Source: Bacteroidota bacterium
GTDB lineage: Bacteria; Bacteroidota; Bacteroidia; Cytophagales; Cytophagaceae
DNA: 64,000 bases
Direction of reading: 5' to 3'
Assembly (NCBI GenBank): GCA_023428135.1
Contig: JAEYZG010000018.1
Span: forward strand, 62,001-126,000
In this document: piece by piece, positions 17,658 to 24,584 of the stretch
How positions within the stretch are numbered: position 1 is the first letter of the stretch
Layout of the letters: each line of letters opens with the position of its first letter
Program-made: the position numbers and the translations under genes
Notes under the pieces: generated by a model
Told to the model about the DNA's origin: nothing
Databases searched by the model: none
The model's input: only the letters and a program-made list of their open reading frames with translations

Positions 17658-18563
17658 TTAATTAAACGACTGCCTGAATTCCAAAGGCGAAAGGTTTGTT
17701 TTGGTTTTGAATAACTTGCTGAATGATTGTATATGTTCAAATCCTAATTGATAGGAGATTTCACTAATCGTCAGATTGGTAGTGGTTAATTTTTCCTTTG
17801 CCTTTTCAAGTAGTTTATCGTGAATATGCTGCTGCGTGCTTTGCCCTGTCAATACGCGCAGTAAGTTACTAAGGTACTTTGAAGAAACATTCAATTGCTC
17901 TGCAACATATTGAACTGTTGGCAATCCCTTATTTACCAGATCATCGCTATTGAAATAGTTTGTAAGTAATTCTTCCAGTCGATCTAAAATTTGATGATTC
18001 GTTTTGTTGCGTGTAACAAATTGGCGTTGATAAAAACGATCAGTATAAGTCAGCAGGAGTTCCAGCTGAGCAACAATTACAGACTGACTGAACTTATCTA
18101 TATTCGTTTGATATTCCTGAGCTATACTTTGCATGATGCTCACAATGGTTGTTTCTTCTTTATCAGATAGAAACAATGCTTCATTTACAGAATAATCAAA
18201 AAAAGCGTATTGCTTGATTGTTTTCGCAAGTGCCGTATTCCAAATGAAATCAGGATGAACGAGCAGTAATAACCCTGAGCGATTGACCATTTCCTGCACA
18301 TCCACTTCAAATACTTGTCCCGGGGACATTAAGAACAAAACACCTTGATCAAAATCACATTGTTGTTGTCCATATTTCATTTTGCCTTTAAAATTTTTAT
18401 CAAGTAAAATGGCGTAAAAGTCGAATACCAAACTAACCTGAGATAAGCATGGCAATTGAATTGTATCATAGTTGATCACACTGATTAATGGATGTTCGGG
18501 AGCAGGAAGCCCCATTACTTTGTGATATTTGCTAATGGTTTCTATTCTTTTAGGTGTTGCCAT
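17658..18563 (-). CDS. AraC family transcription regulator
   Basis: The 301-residue protein has an N-terminal cupin-like sensing region (residues ~25-190) and a C-terminal double helix-turn-helix. ISEISYQLGFEHIQSFSKLFKTKTNLSPLEFRQS is split between the second helix pair and the family's P-x-x-[FY]-R end. It starts 3 bp after the stop of the hydrolase gene, so the two form an operon. It probably controls that hydrolase or responds to its product; this is inference. No target site was identified. Confidence 0.85.
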   Translation of the reverse strand: MATPKRIETISKYHKVMGLPAPEHPLISVINYDTIQLPCLSQVSLVFDFYAILLDKNFKGKMKYGQQQCDFDQGVLFLMSPGQVFEVDVQEMVNRSGLLLLVHPDFIWNTALAKTIKQYAFFDYSVNEALFLSDKEETTIVSIMQSIAQEYQTNIDKFSQSVIVAQLELLLTYTDRFYQRQFVTRNKTNHQILDRLEELLTNYFNSDDLVNKGLPTVQYVAEQLNVSSKYLSNLLRVLTGQSTQQHIHDKLLEKAKEKLTTTNLTISEISYQLGFEHIQSFSKLFKTKTNLSPLEFRQSFN

Positions 18564-18566
18564 ATC

Positions 18567-19319
18567 TTAGTGCTCCTTTAAAATTTGGTCTAATTTTTTT
18601 ACTAAATTTTCCGGCTGTTCACGCATGGAATAATGCCCACCTTCAAAGGAATAAATTTTCCAGTTTCTTTCTTTTGCTTTGTTTAATCCCATGGCGTTAT
18701 AAGCACTTTCGCTTTTACCGTCTTTTGTCATTTGGATAAATGAGGTTGGAATTTTCTTAACCAATGGATTCCTTATTTTTAATGGCTCCGTATACGTTTT
18801 TAATGGTTGCGGAACATCTGTAGGATACGTAGACTTTGTCGCTCCAAATGGATATAACACCAGGCTGTCTTTTATAAACGGTAAAAAATGATTCCAAAGT
18901 ACACCACAAACATCTTTGGCACTTTCACCATCATTGGGGACCATTGCATCCAGATATATGAGTTGGCTGATACGATCCGGTATTTGTTCTGCTACCCCGG
19001 AAATAACCATACCACCGTAGCTATGCCCGACTAAAATAAGATTATGAAGTTTTTCAAACTTTATCACATTCACAATATCTGTGATGTAGGTGGTAAGGTT
19101 GATGTTGGCATTGGATAAATGCACTCGTTCACCAAGTCCTGTAAGGGTAGGGCGGTAAACTACATCGCCTTTTGTTCTATAGATGGAATCTACTTTCGCA
19201 TAGTCCCAGCCGCCATCCCAGGCTCCGTGGACAAATAACAGTGTCCTTGGTGAATGCTTTTGCCCAAAACTCGCAGTCGTTAAAATGATACTGGATAAAA
19301 GGAAAATAATTGCTTTCAT
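18567..19319 (-). CDS. Exported alpha/beta hydrolase (esterase)
   Basis: The 250-residue product has a signal peptide (residues ~1-19, ending SFG). It carries the alpha/beta hydrolase features of the EstC/salicylate-esterase-like group: oxyanion motif FVHGAWDGGWDY, nucleophile elbow GHSYGG (Ser ~98), an acid after strand 6, and the catalytic His in FEGGHYSMREQP. It is likely an esterase acting on a small lipophilic ester in the periplasm; the substrate is unknown. It is followed at once by an AraC regulator. The 174 bp upstream (19320-19493) contain no recognisable copy of the promoter repeat R. Confidence 0.8.
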   Translation of the reverse strand: MKAIIFLLSSIILTTASFGQKHSPRTLLFVHGAWDGGWDYAKVDSIYRTKGDVVYRPTLTGLGERVHLSNANINLTTYITDIVNVIKFEKLHNLILVGHSYGGMVISGVAEQIPDRISQLIYLDAMVPNDGESAKDVCGVLWNHFLPFIKDSLVLYPFGATKSTYPTDVPQPLKTYTEPLKIRNPLVKKIPTSFIQMTKDGKSESAYNAMGLNKAKERNWKIYSFEGGHYSMREQPENLVKKLDQILKEH

Positions 19320-19493
19320 GCTTTTCTGTTTTAGAAGTTAATGATTGTTTTTTACAAGAGCAAAATTGTAAAGAACACCTCAAACAGATTTAGCCTGATT
19401 ACATTTTGTTTAAGTCGAAAAGGAATGGAGAGTATTAATTTAGTCGAGGTAGAATTATGGGGGCAGTATTGGACTTTCCTGTTTCGGAATTTA

Positions 19494-19526
19494 ATTGATG
19501 TCTTCGCTCCAAGCGAAGGCATCAAT
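19494..19526. repeat. Conserved 14-bp hairpin 'ATTGATG-CTTCGC', copy 1
   Basis: ATTGATGTCTTCGC pairs with GCGAAGGCATCAAT with one G.T position across the loop TCCA. The same hairpin is perfect at 23955-23987 and 26678-26710. It sits directly downstream of a minus-strand gene each time (both SymE modules and the M28 peptidase), so a terminator or RNA-stabilising role is possible. Confidence 0.75.
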
Positions 19527-19549
19527 CTCCAGGTTCCGGGATTTATAAA

Positions 19550-19589
19550 AGATCAAAGCCGTTAACCCTATGGCTAACGGCTCTGATCT
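19550..19589 (-). terminator. Terminator of SymE-like gene, copy 1
   Basis: AGATCA and AGCCGTTA pair with TAACGGCT and TGATCT across 40 bases, followed on the minus strand by TTTTATAAA. A T-run on the plus side makes it potentially bidirectional. It is identical in the second module at 24011-24050. Confidence 0.85.
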
Positions 19590-19591
19590 TT

Positions 19592-19801
19592 TTATTCAGT
19601 AGGTTGTATAATGAGTAGATTTGGCAAGGATATTACCGTGACTCTTGATCCCAGTTCAAAACCGAGACTCTGTAACCAGCCGCCACGCAGTTTGATTTCC
19701 GGAATGTCTTTCTGATTGTACTTGTTAAATCTTGTTTTTGGTTGGATTTTCAGGCCACGCACATTGGGTTTCCTGAGTGTTTTTCGTTTGTCGTTTCGCA
19801 T
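19592..19801 (-). CDS. SymE-like toxin family protein, copy 1
   Basis: The 69-residue basic protein contains the SymE core IPEIKLRGGWLQSLGFELGSRVTVIS-x-x-x-LLII, split here for length: PEIKLRGGWL then GFELGSRVTV. It has the AbrB-like swapped-hairpin fold predicted for SymE, an RNA-cleaving toxin of type I systems in E. coli. Here the toxic activity is inference. The N-terminus is strongly basic (RNDKRKTLRKP). The second copy at 24053-24262 differs at only six residues. It has its own terminator, a structured leader, and no other gene in its unit. No convincing antisense promoter for a SymR-type RNA was found. Confidence 0.7.
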   Translation of the reverse strand: MRNDKRKTLRKPNVRGLKIQPKTRFNKYNQKDIPEIKLRGGWLQSLGFELGSRVTVISLPNLLIIQPTE

Positions 19802-19892
19802 GACTTATTTGTTTTAAATAGTTGTCTGGCGGTGCTGCGAAACGACAAACAAGGTTTGTAGATACGGTACTTTCACCCACTCACCACCAGAC
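19786..19892 (-). promoter_or_regulatory. Structured leader of SymE copy 1 that can sequester the start codon
   Basis: In the minus-strand transcript, GTCTGGTGGTG (19892-19882) pairs with CACCGCCAGAC (19834-19824) as an outer stem. Inside its loop GTTTGTCGTTTCGCA (19850-19836) is perfectly complementary, over 15 bases, to TGCGAAACGACAAAC (19800-19786), which includes the start codon. The two pairings together form an H-type pseudoknot. It lies exactly where it could block ribosome loading. Confidence 0.65.
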
Positions 19893-19954
19893 TATTTGTG
19901 GAGCGTTACTTGCTTGAGAAATCAGGCAAGGCCGTCCAATCGGACATTCGTGCT

Positions 19955-22900
19955 TTAATTCATATTTAACTTTGTCAATTCTTTAAAGAATGGTTGTTTT
20001 AACCATATTTTCTTGTCTCCAATTGCTACAAATCTATGTTTAGCTCTTGTTAGTGCCACATTTAATAAATTTGGTTTCATAGAAGCCCAGCTTGCAGCTC
20101 CTTGTGTTTTTTTATCAAGACCCAAACACATAATGACTCCATCTGCTTGTTTTCCTTGAAAAGTATGAACTGTTCCGATATGAGATTTTAACCAATTTCC
20201 CATAGCCTCACCATCCATACTTGGAATATAGTCTTTTGCCTTGGCAATTAAAGGTTTGAATAAAAATGAATTAATCTTATAGCTTATCTCACTAAAAGGT
20301 GTAATCACAAAAACATCAGGAAGTTTTCCTGTAAAATCTATTTCTTCAACTAGTAAATTTTTGACAATTTCCGCTTGTGCTTCTACAAAGTGTCTACCTT
20401 CAACGACACCTTCGCAATGAATGAATGAACTTTCAAACTTTATCTTAATCTCATTTGGAATTGCCGTCGCAGAATACATTGTATTGTCATACGCAATTGA
20501 ATTTGACAATTCAAACATTGGACTTAAACATCTTCGGTGGACTCTCAAAGGTATTCCAACCCAAATATCTTTAGAATTTAGGTTTAAATATGCACCCCAA
20601 GGATTTGTCCTATCAGCCATTGACTGAACAGATAATTCTGAACTAATATGAGTGTTATCCAACTCAAAATAGTGACTTAAATTATTTACGATTGTTTTTG
20701 GAATGGAAACAACTGGTTCAATTTGTAGTGGGTCTCCAACAACCACAACTCTTTTGGAACGCCAAATTGCACCAACTGCAGCTTGTGGAACTGCTTGTCC
20801 TGCTTCATCAATAAATAGCCACGGCAAGTCTTCGCTTTGTAAATCCTTAAACATATTTTGAATGGAAGCAAAAGTTGAAGAGATAACAGGTATAACAAGA
20901 AAGAAAGTGTCCCACATTGCTTTAACAACTTTTCTTGATGGTGTAATTTCGCCCTTTAAATATTCAAAAAATCCAGTAAGCGTAGTTGAAATTCTACTTG
21001 ACTTAGAATTTGCATGTATGATAAATTGCTCATTTAACTTTAAAGCCAGAATGAATAATTCTGACTGCAACTTTTTTAATGATTCAGAATACCATGGGCA
21101 TGCCTGTTGAGAGTCCTTAGATTCTATTCTACTCCAATAATCTGCATCTGCATAATTTTGTCCAAGTTCCTCTCTTGCGTGCAAGACTAAAGGTTCTAAT
21201 TCGTTTGAAATTTGAACTAATTTTTCTATTTCTAACTTCAAATTTCTATGCGATTCCTGGGCAATTTCTATTTGTTTTTCACATTGACTTAAATCTAATG
21301 AAAGTTGCTTATGCTTATTAGAAATGGAATTATATTGTTCAAGAATTGAGTGTACAGATTTTTTATATTCGGTGCGAATTTTTTTATTAAACCAATAAAT
21401 GAAAAAGGTTGGTTTATTTTGTTTGATAAATGATAATTCACTTAAACATTCCTGTTTAACTTGATTCAGTAGGTGTAATTCATTTGTAATTCTTTCATCT
21501 TCTGCTTGAATTTTCTTTAACGTCTTATCAGAGCTTGTCAATTTATTAGATAGCTCAATTCTCTGGTCTAATAGATTTTCAAACTCCTTGCATTCATACT
21601 TATATTTTTCAAGCTTTTGCTTTTCCTTTGCTACTTCCTTTAGTTTAAAATTAAATTGATTAACAGCATATTCCCAATTTGAATTATCAGTTACTTTGCT
21701 TGATTTTAATGTTTTCTGTAAATCAATTGCGTCCTTATTAAACCATAGTTTTGAAACAATATCGTTTCTATTTTGCTTGTTACCTAAAACTGCAGAAATT
21801 AATCCCCAATTATTGACATCAAAACATTGTTCAGCAACGTCCTTAAAGTATGATACTTCTTCTGAATATGGTTTAACTTCAGCTTTCAAAGGAAGCTCCT
21901 TTGAAATATTTTCTACAGCCCCATTATTTGAAGAAGCAACAACAATTCCTCCGTTAGTTATTTTACTAGCTGGGGAATAAATGAAAGAGGTAAAGGTTTC
22001 ATTTATTTTCACCTCTCCAACTTTAGTGAATGCATCAGCTGGATTTTCAAAAGATGATAAAGCCTTTGCTCTATTAACTATAATTGGAGCAATAATGTCT
22101 CGTAACAAAGTAGTTTTTCCAGTACCCGGGGGACCATTTACAGAAAAAAGACCTCCCTCATTTGAATCTATAAGATTATTGAATATGTTATTTACAGCAA
22201 ATTGCTGCATCATACTTAATGTGTATTTTGATGGCCAACAACCATCAGGAAAATTTTGAGGAGAAATAGATAATTGGACTTCTTGTTTGTCCTTTATAAT
22301 ATCTTGTCTTGGCCTTTGTTTATTTAGACATCCTTGTAAGTAATTATTAAAAGCACCAGGTAATGACACCTTACTGATTTGAGAAATTACTTTTTCGATG
22401 TCTAAAGAATAAAAACTATTTAAGATGTCAGCATTTGAACTGTCTTTTGGGGATTTAAAGAGTTCGTCAACTTTAACAAATATTTTTTTACTTGGTTTAA
22501 TTGACCAACCACTTAATATTTCAATTTGTTCTTCAATTTCTTTAAGCTTACTAAAACTGATTGGGTGTTTTTTTTGAACAATCTCACCCTCTTTATTTGG
22601 GTAAGTAGTATTAAAAATATATTCAAACTCAGAACATAAGACGTCCTTTATTTTTTCAAAACTATCTGTCCAATTATTTGAATCTATCTTATTTGATTCT
22701 AATTGATTCAGAGCCCATGGCAAAGTAGAAATACCAAGTGAATCTTTGATATAACACCCTTCATTATCAATTTTTAAAGACGCATAACAGATTTTAGTAT
22801 TTTTTTCATTTTCATCTTTATCTTCATCTTTAAAATACTGTTTTACAAAATCCGAGACCACACAAGAGTCTATTACTCCAAGAAATATAGTGTATTGAAT

Positions 22901-23047
22901 AGTTTTATTTACATTTTGTGATTTTAAAGGAATTTTCCATGGTTCAGGCGTTGTAAGCTCTACGACATTATTTCCTTTGGGTAATGAAGCTGGATTATAA
23001 TGTTCTAGTTTATGCCAACAAGATAATATTCTTTTATATTCTTCCAT
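19955..23047 (-). CDS. Large SF1 (Dna2/NAM7-like) helicase, probable defence gene
   Basis: This 1030-residue protein has a unique N-terminal ~290 residues and then a split superfamily 1B helicase core. Walker A is NGPPGTGKTTLLRD (~304-318), motif II FIDEAGQAVPQAA (~743), motif III VVVVGDPLQIEPVV, motif IV DVFVITPFSE, motif V TVHTFQGKQADGVI and motif VI NVALTRAKHRF. A coiled-coil insertion (~450-640) separates motifs I and II. Proteins of this layout act on nucleic acids and are common in defence islands; a defence role here is inference. Upstream it starts right after the attC-like core at 23108-23114, so it may be cassette cargo itself, but its own attC cannot be found before the SymE module. 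Confidence 0.8.
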   Translation of the reverse strand: MEEYKRILSCWHKLEHYNPASLPKGNNVVELTTPEPWKIPLKSQNVNKTIQYTIFLGVIDSCVVSDFVKQYFKDEDKDENEKNTKICYASLKIDNEGCYIKDSLGISTLPWALNQLESNKIDSNNWTDSFEKIKDVLCSEFEYIFNTTYPNKEGEIVQKKHPISFSKLKEIEEQIEILSGWSIKPSKKIFVKVDELFKSPKDSSNADILNSFYSLDIEKVISQISKVSLPGAFNNYLQGCLNKQRPRQDIIKDKQEVQLSISPQNFPDGCWPSKYTLSMMQQFAVNNIFNNLIDSNEGGLFSVNGPPGTGKTTLLRDIIAPIIVNRAKALSSFENPADAFTKVGEVKINETFTSFIYSPASKITNGGIVVASSNNGAVENISKELPLKAEVKPYSEEVSYFKDVAEQCFDVNNWGLISAVLGNKQNRNDIVSKLWFNKDAIDLQKTLKSSKVTDNSNWEYAVNQFNFKLKEVAKEKQKLEKYKYECKEFENLLDQRIELSNKLTSSDKTLKKIQAEDERITNELHLLNQVKQECLSELSFIKQNKPTFFIYWFNKKIRTEYKKSVHSILEQYNSISNKHKQLSLDLSQCEKQIEIAQESHRNLKLEIEKLVQISNELEPLVLHAREELGQNYADADYWSRIESKDSQQACPWYSESLKKLQSELFILALKLNEQFIIHANSKSSRISTTLTGFFEYLKGEITPSRKVVKAMWDTFFLVIPVISSTFASIQNMFKDLQSEDLPWLFIDEAGQAVPQAAVGAIWRSKRVVVVGDPLQIEPVVSIPKTIVNNLSHYFELDNTHISSELSVQSMADRTNPWGAYLNLNSKDIWVGIPLRVHRRCLSPMFELSNSIAYDNTMYSATAIPNEIKIKFESSFIHCEGVVEGRHFVEAQAEIVKNLLVEEIDFTGKLPDVFVITPFSEISYKINSFLFKPLIAKAKDYIPSMDGEAMGNWLKSHIGTVHTFQGKQADGVIMCLGLDKKTQGAASWASMKPNLLNVALTRAKHRFVAIGDKKIWLKQPFFKELTKLNMN

Positions 23048-23107
23048 TAGTATAAATATTCCGTTTTAGTTTGTAGCTTACTTAGTATAAGGCTCTTCTT
23101 GCATAAT

Positions 23108-23236
23108 GCCTAACGGTTTGGGGCTTTGCGTTCGGGCGGTTTCGAAGCACAAAGCTAAGTTAACATTCTTATTATTTTATACCTCACAACTTCAAGTCTA
23201 TACGTCACACCGCCTGACGTAAAGCCGCTGTTATGC
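23108..23236 (-). other. attC-like integron recombination site
   Basis: Read on the minus strand, the site runs from inverse core GCATAAC (23236-23230) through AGCGGCTTTACGTCAGGCGGT to the matching ACCGCCCGAACGCAAAGCC, and ends at core GTTAGGC (23114-23108), a perfect GTTRRRY. The inner boxes pair over ~18 bases with a few bulges. Length is 129 bp, within the known attC range. The inverse core CCGCATAAC is the exact complement of GTTATGCGG, which begins the lipoprotein cassette at 23800. That is the expected relation within one cassette. Confidence 0.75.
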
Positions 23237-23254
23237 GGTCGTTTAACAATTTCA

Positions 23255-23776
23255 CTACATATCAAAATCGAAGTAATATGCTTTTTGTTCTTTCGGGTCG
23301 TACCAAAAGTATTTAAAATATTGATGGTCGCCTTGCCAGCTATACAAGTCCAACTTCTCAATTTTTTTCTTGTCCCACCAGTCAAAGTCGTGTTGAAGTC
23401 CGAATGCATAGTCAGTCGTTTCTTTGTCAAGTTTTAGTTGGTGCTTTTCAATTATTTTTTTTGCCGTTGTCGTGTCGCAGTTAAATGAAAACATATAATC
23501 TGCGTCAATACCGATTGCATCGTCAAAGCAATGAATATTTTTGATGTCAGGCGTGAGGTCAACTTTTAAAAAGTCCTTGAACCGTTCTTTATTAAATTTT
23601 GTGTCAGGTTTGTAAGCGTCAAAATGTGGAACAACTTTGTCAACAAGGTCTTTTGATTTGTCTTTAACTTTTTTCTCTGTCTTGTCGGCTAGTTCTTGTC
23701 CCTTATTTTTAATTCGGTCGCATGAAACTATTGTCAATGCAAAGATGATTGTCGATATGTAAATTGTCTTTTTCAT
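23255..23776 (-). CDS. Lipoprotein of unknown function on an integron-like cassette
   Basis: The ATG at 23776 is chosen because it gives a proper SpII signal (KKTIYISTIIFALTIVSC) with lipobox Cys18; an ATG 21 bp upstream would add seven residues and lies almost on the cassette junction. A lysine-rich helix follows (KNKGQELADKTEKKVKDK), then a ~120-residue mixed domain with many aromatic residues (FDWWDKKK, WQGDHQYFKYFWYD). I do not recognise the family. It is anchored in the inner or outer membrane. The gene is the only cargo between the junction at 23800 and the attC-like site. Its promoter would be the one in the adjoining repeat at 23835-23868. Confidence 0.65.
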   Translation of the reverse strand: MKKTIYISTIIFALTIVSCDRIKNKGQELADKTEKKVKDKSKDLVDKVVPHFDAYKPDTKFNKERFKDFLKVDLTPDIKNIHCFDDAIGIDADYMFSFNCDTTTAKKIIEKHQLKLDKETTDYAFGLQHDFDWWDKKKIEKLDLYSWQGDHQYFKYFWYDPKEQKAYYFDFDM

Positions 23777-23834
23777 GGTCGTCTTAAAATGCCGCATAAC
23801 TTGTTTCTACACGCACTCAGGGATATATATCACT

Positions 23835-23868
23835 CCAAATTATTAGGATATATACACTTTTCCAAAAA
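23835..23868 (-). promoter_or_regulatory. Bacteroidota-type promoter upstream of the cassette lipoprotein
   Basis: TTTTTGG at 23868-23862, a 19-bp spacer and TAATTTGG at 23842-23835 on the minus strand. The predicted start is ~60 bp before the lipoprotein ATG. Confidence 0.65.
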
Positions 23869-23954
23869 GGGCAAAATAAAATATCAATTCCTCAAGGCTG
23901 AGCTTTTTATGGATTTCTAACAGATCTAGATAAACTTCCTGTCCCAGAATTTTA

Positions 23955-23987
23955 ATTGATGCCTTCGCTCCAAGCGAAGGCATCAAT
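23955..23987. repeat. Conserved 14-bp hairpin, copy 2
   Basis: ATTGATGCCTTCGC and GCGAAGGCATCAAT form a perfect 14-bp stem around TCCAA-type loop bases. Between it and the SymE terminator lie the same ~24 bases as in copy 1. Confidence 0.8.
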
Positions 23988-24010
23988 CGCCAGGTTCCGG
24001 GATTTATAAA

Positions 24011-24050
24011 AGATCAAAGCCGTTAACCCTATGGCTAACGGCTCTGATCT
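24011..24050 (-). terminator. Terminator of SymE-like gene, copy 2
   Basis: The hairpin is the same 40 bases as at 19550-19589, with TTTTATAAA following on the minus strand. Confidence 0.85.
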
Positions 24051-24052
24051 AT

Positions 24053-24262
24053 TTATTCAGTAGGCTGTATGATGAGCAGATTTGGAAAGGATATTACCGT
24101 GACTCTTGATCCCAGTTCAAAACCGAGACTCTGTAACCAGCCGCCACACAGTTTGATTTCCGGAACGTCTTTCTGATTGTACTTGTTAAATCTTGTCTTT
24201 GGTTGGATCTTCAGGCTACGCACATTGGGTTTCCTGAGTGTTTGTCTCTTGTTGTTTCGCAT
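24053..24262 (-). CDS. SymE-like toxin family protein, copy 2
   Basis: The 69-residue protein is 63/69 identical to copy 1, with D4N, K7Q, G16S, I33V, R39C and L59F. The SymE core is kept (PEIKLCGGWL, GFELGSRVTV). Two of the changes (D4N, K7Q) lie inside the leader-complementary stretch and are matched by changes in the leader, so selection appears to act on RNA pairing as well as protein. The R39C change introduces a cysteine in the core strand. The module spans 23955-24354, parallel to 19494-19892. Toxicity is inference from the family. Confidence 0.7.
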   Translation of the reverse strand: MRNNKRQTLRKPNVRSLKIQPKTRFNKYNQKDVPEIKLCGGWLQSLGFELGSRVTVISFPNLLIIQPTE

Positions 24263-24414
24263 AATTTTTTTGTTTTAAAAAAAAGGCCGGACGGTGCTGC
24301 GAAACAACAAGAGAACTTGTATATTACGGGACTTTCACCCGCTCTCCGCCAGGCTTTATCTTTGAATTTTAAATTGAATAAATTAATCATAATGTTCTCT
24401 TAAATTGTTTCGCA
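24246..24414 (-). promoter_or_regulatory. Structured leader of SymE copy 2 with a competing third arm
   Basis: In the transcript, CTCTTGTTGTTTCGCA (24313-24298) is perfectly complementary over 16 bases to TGCGAAACAACAAGAG (24261-24246), which covers the start codon. An outer stem joins GCCTGGCGG (24354-24346) to CCGTCCGGC with one mismatch and one wobble. Further upstream TGCGAAACAA-TTT-AAGAGAAC (24414-24394) can pair with the same inner arm over 18 bases, so it competes with the start-codon region. Confidence 0.6.
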
Positions 24415-24532
24415 CTTCAAAGATATAAAAAATGCTCAAAAGCCAATTCAAGTATGAAAGTATTGAAGAGTATTATCAAAAAATATGTACCATGTTTAAC
24501 GGGCTGCTGTATATAGGTGATTGGAAGGTGCT

Positions 24533-24554
24533 CCTCGCATGAGATCATGTGAGG
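24533..24554. other. Short palindrome downstream of the nuclease gene
   Basis: CCTC-x-CATGA and TCATG-x-GAGG form a 9-10 bp hairpin with a 2-nt loop. No T-run follows, so it is a weak terminator candidate at best. The remaining bases of 24415-24584 show nothing else. Confidence 0.4.
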
Positions 24555-24584
24555 CTGTCTACTCGATTGGCATTTCATTGTTTT

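Larger units (their letters stand above)
23800..23987 (-). repeat. Promoter-bearing dispersed repeat R, copy 3 (attI-Pc-like)
   Basis: On the minus strand it runs from the ATTGATGCCTTCGC hairpin (23987-23955), through CTGGGACAGGAAG and the promoter, to GTGCGTGTAGAAACAAG, ending at the G of G/TTATGC. It matches copy 26528-26710 over most of its length and copy 14365-14530 more weakly. The end of similarity coincides with the cassette junction. Confidence 0.7.

Noticed and set aside
19326..19342. Promoter repeat R upstream of the hydrolase gene
   Set aside because: Only the final hairpin part (19494-19526) matches; the promoter and junction are absent.
19341..19565. Plus-strand frame across the hairpin and terminator near SymE copy 1
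   Set aside because: It runs through conserved structured repeats and has no ribosome site.
19801..19900. Antisense promoter for a SymR-type RNA
   Set aside because: No TAnnTTTG box with proper spacing is found on the plus strand across the leader.
23155..23430. Minus-strand frame overlapping the lipoprotein end and attC-like site
   Set aside because: It runs out of frame through the real lipoprotein gene and into the recombination site.
24415..24584. attC for the nuclease gene
   Set aside because: A GTTAAAC core occurs on the minus strand, but no inverse core complementary to the cassette start (TTGACATTC) is present.
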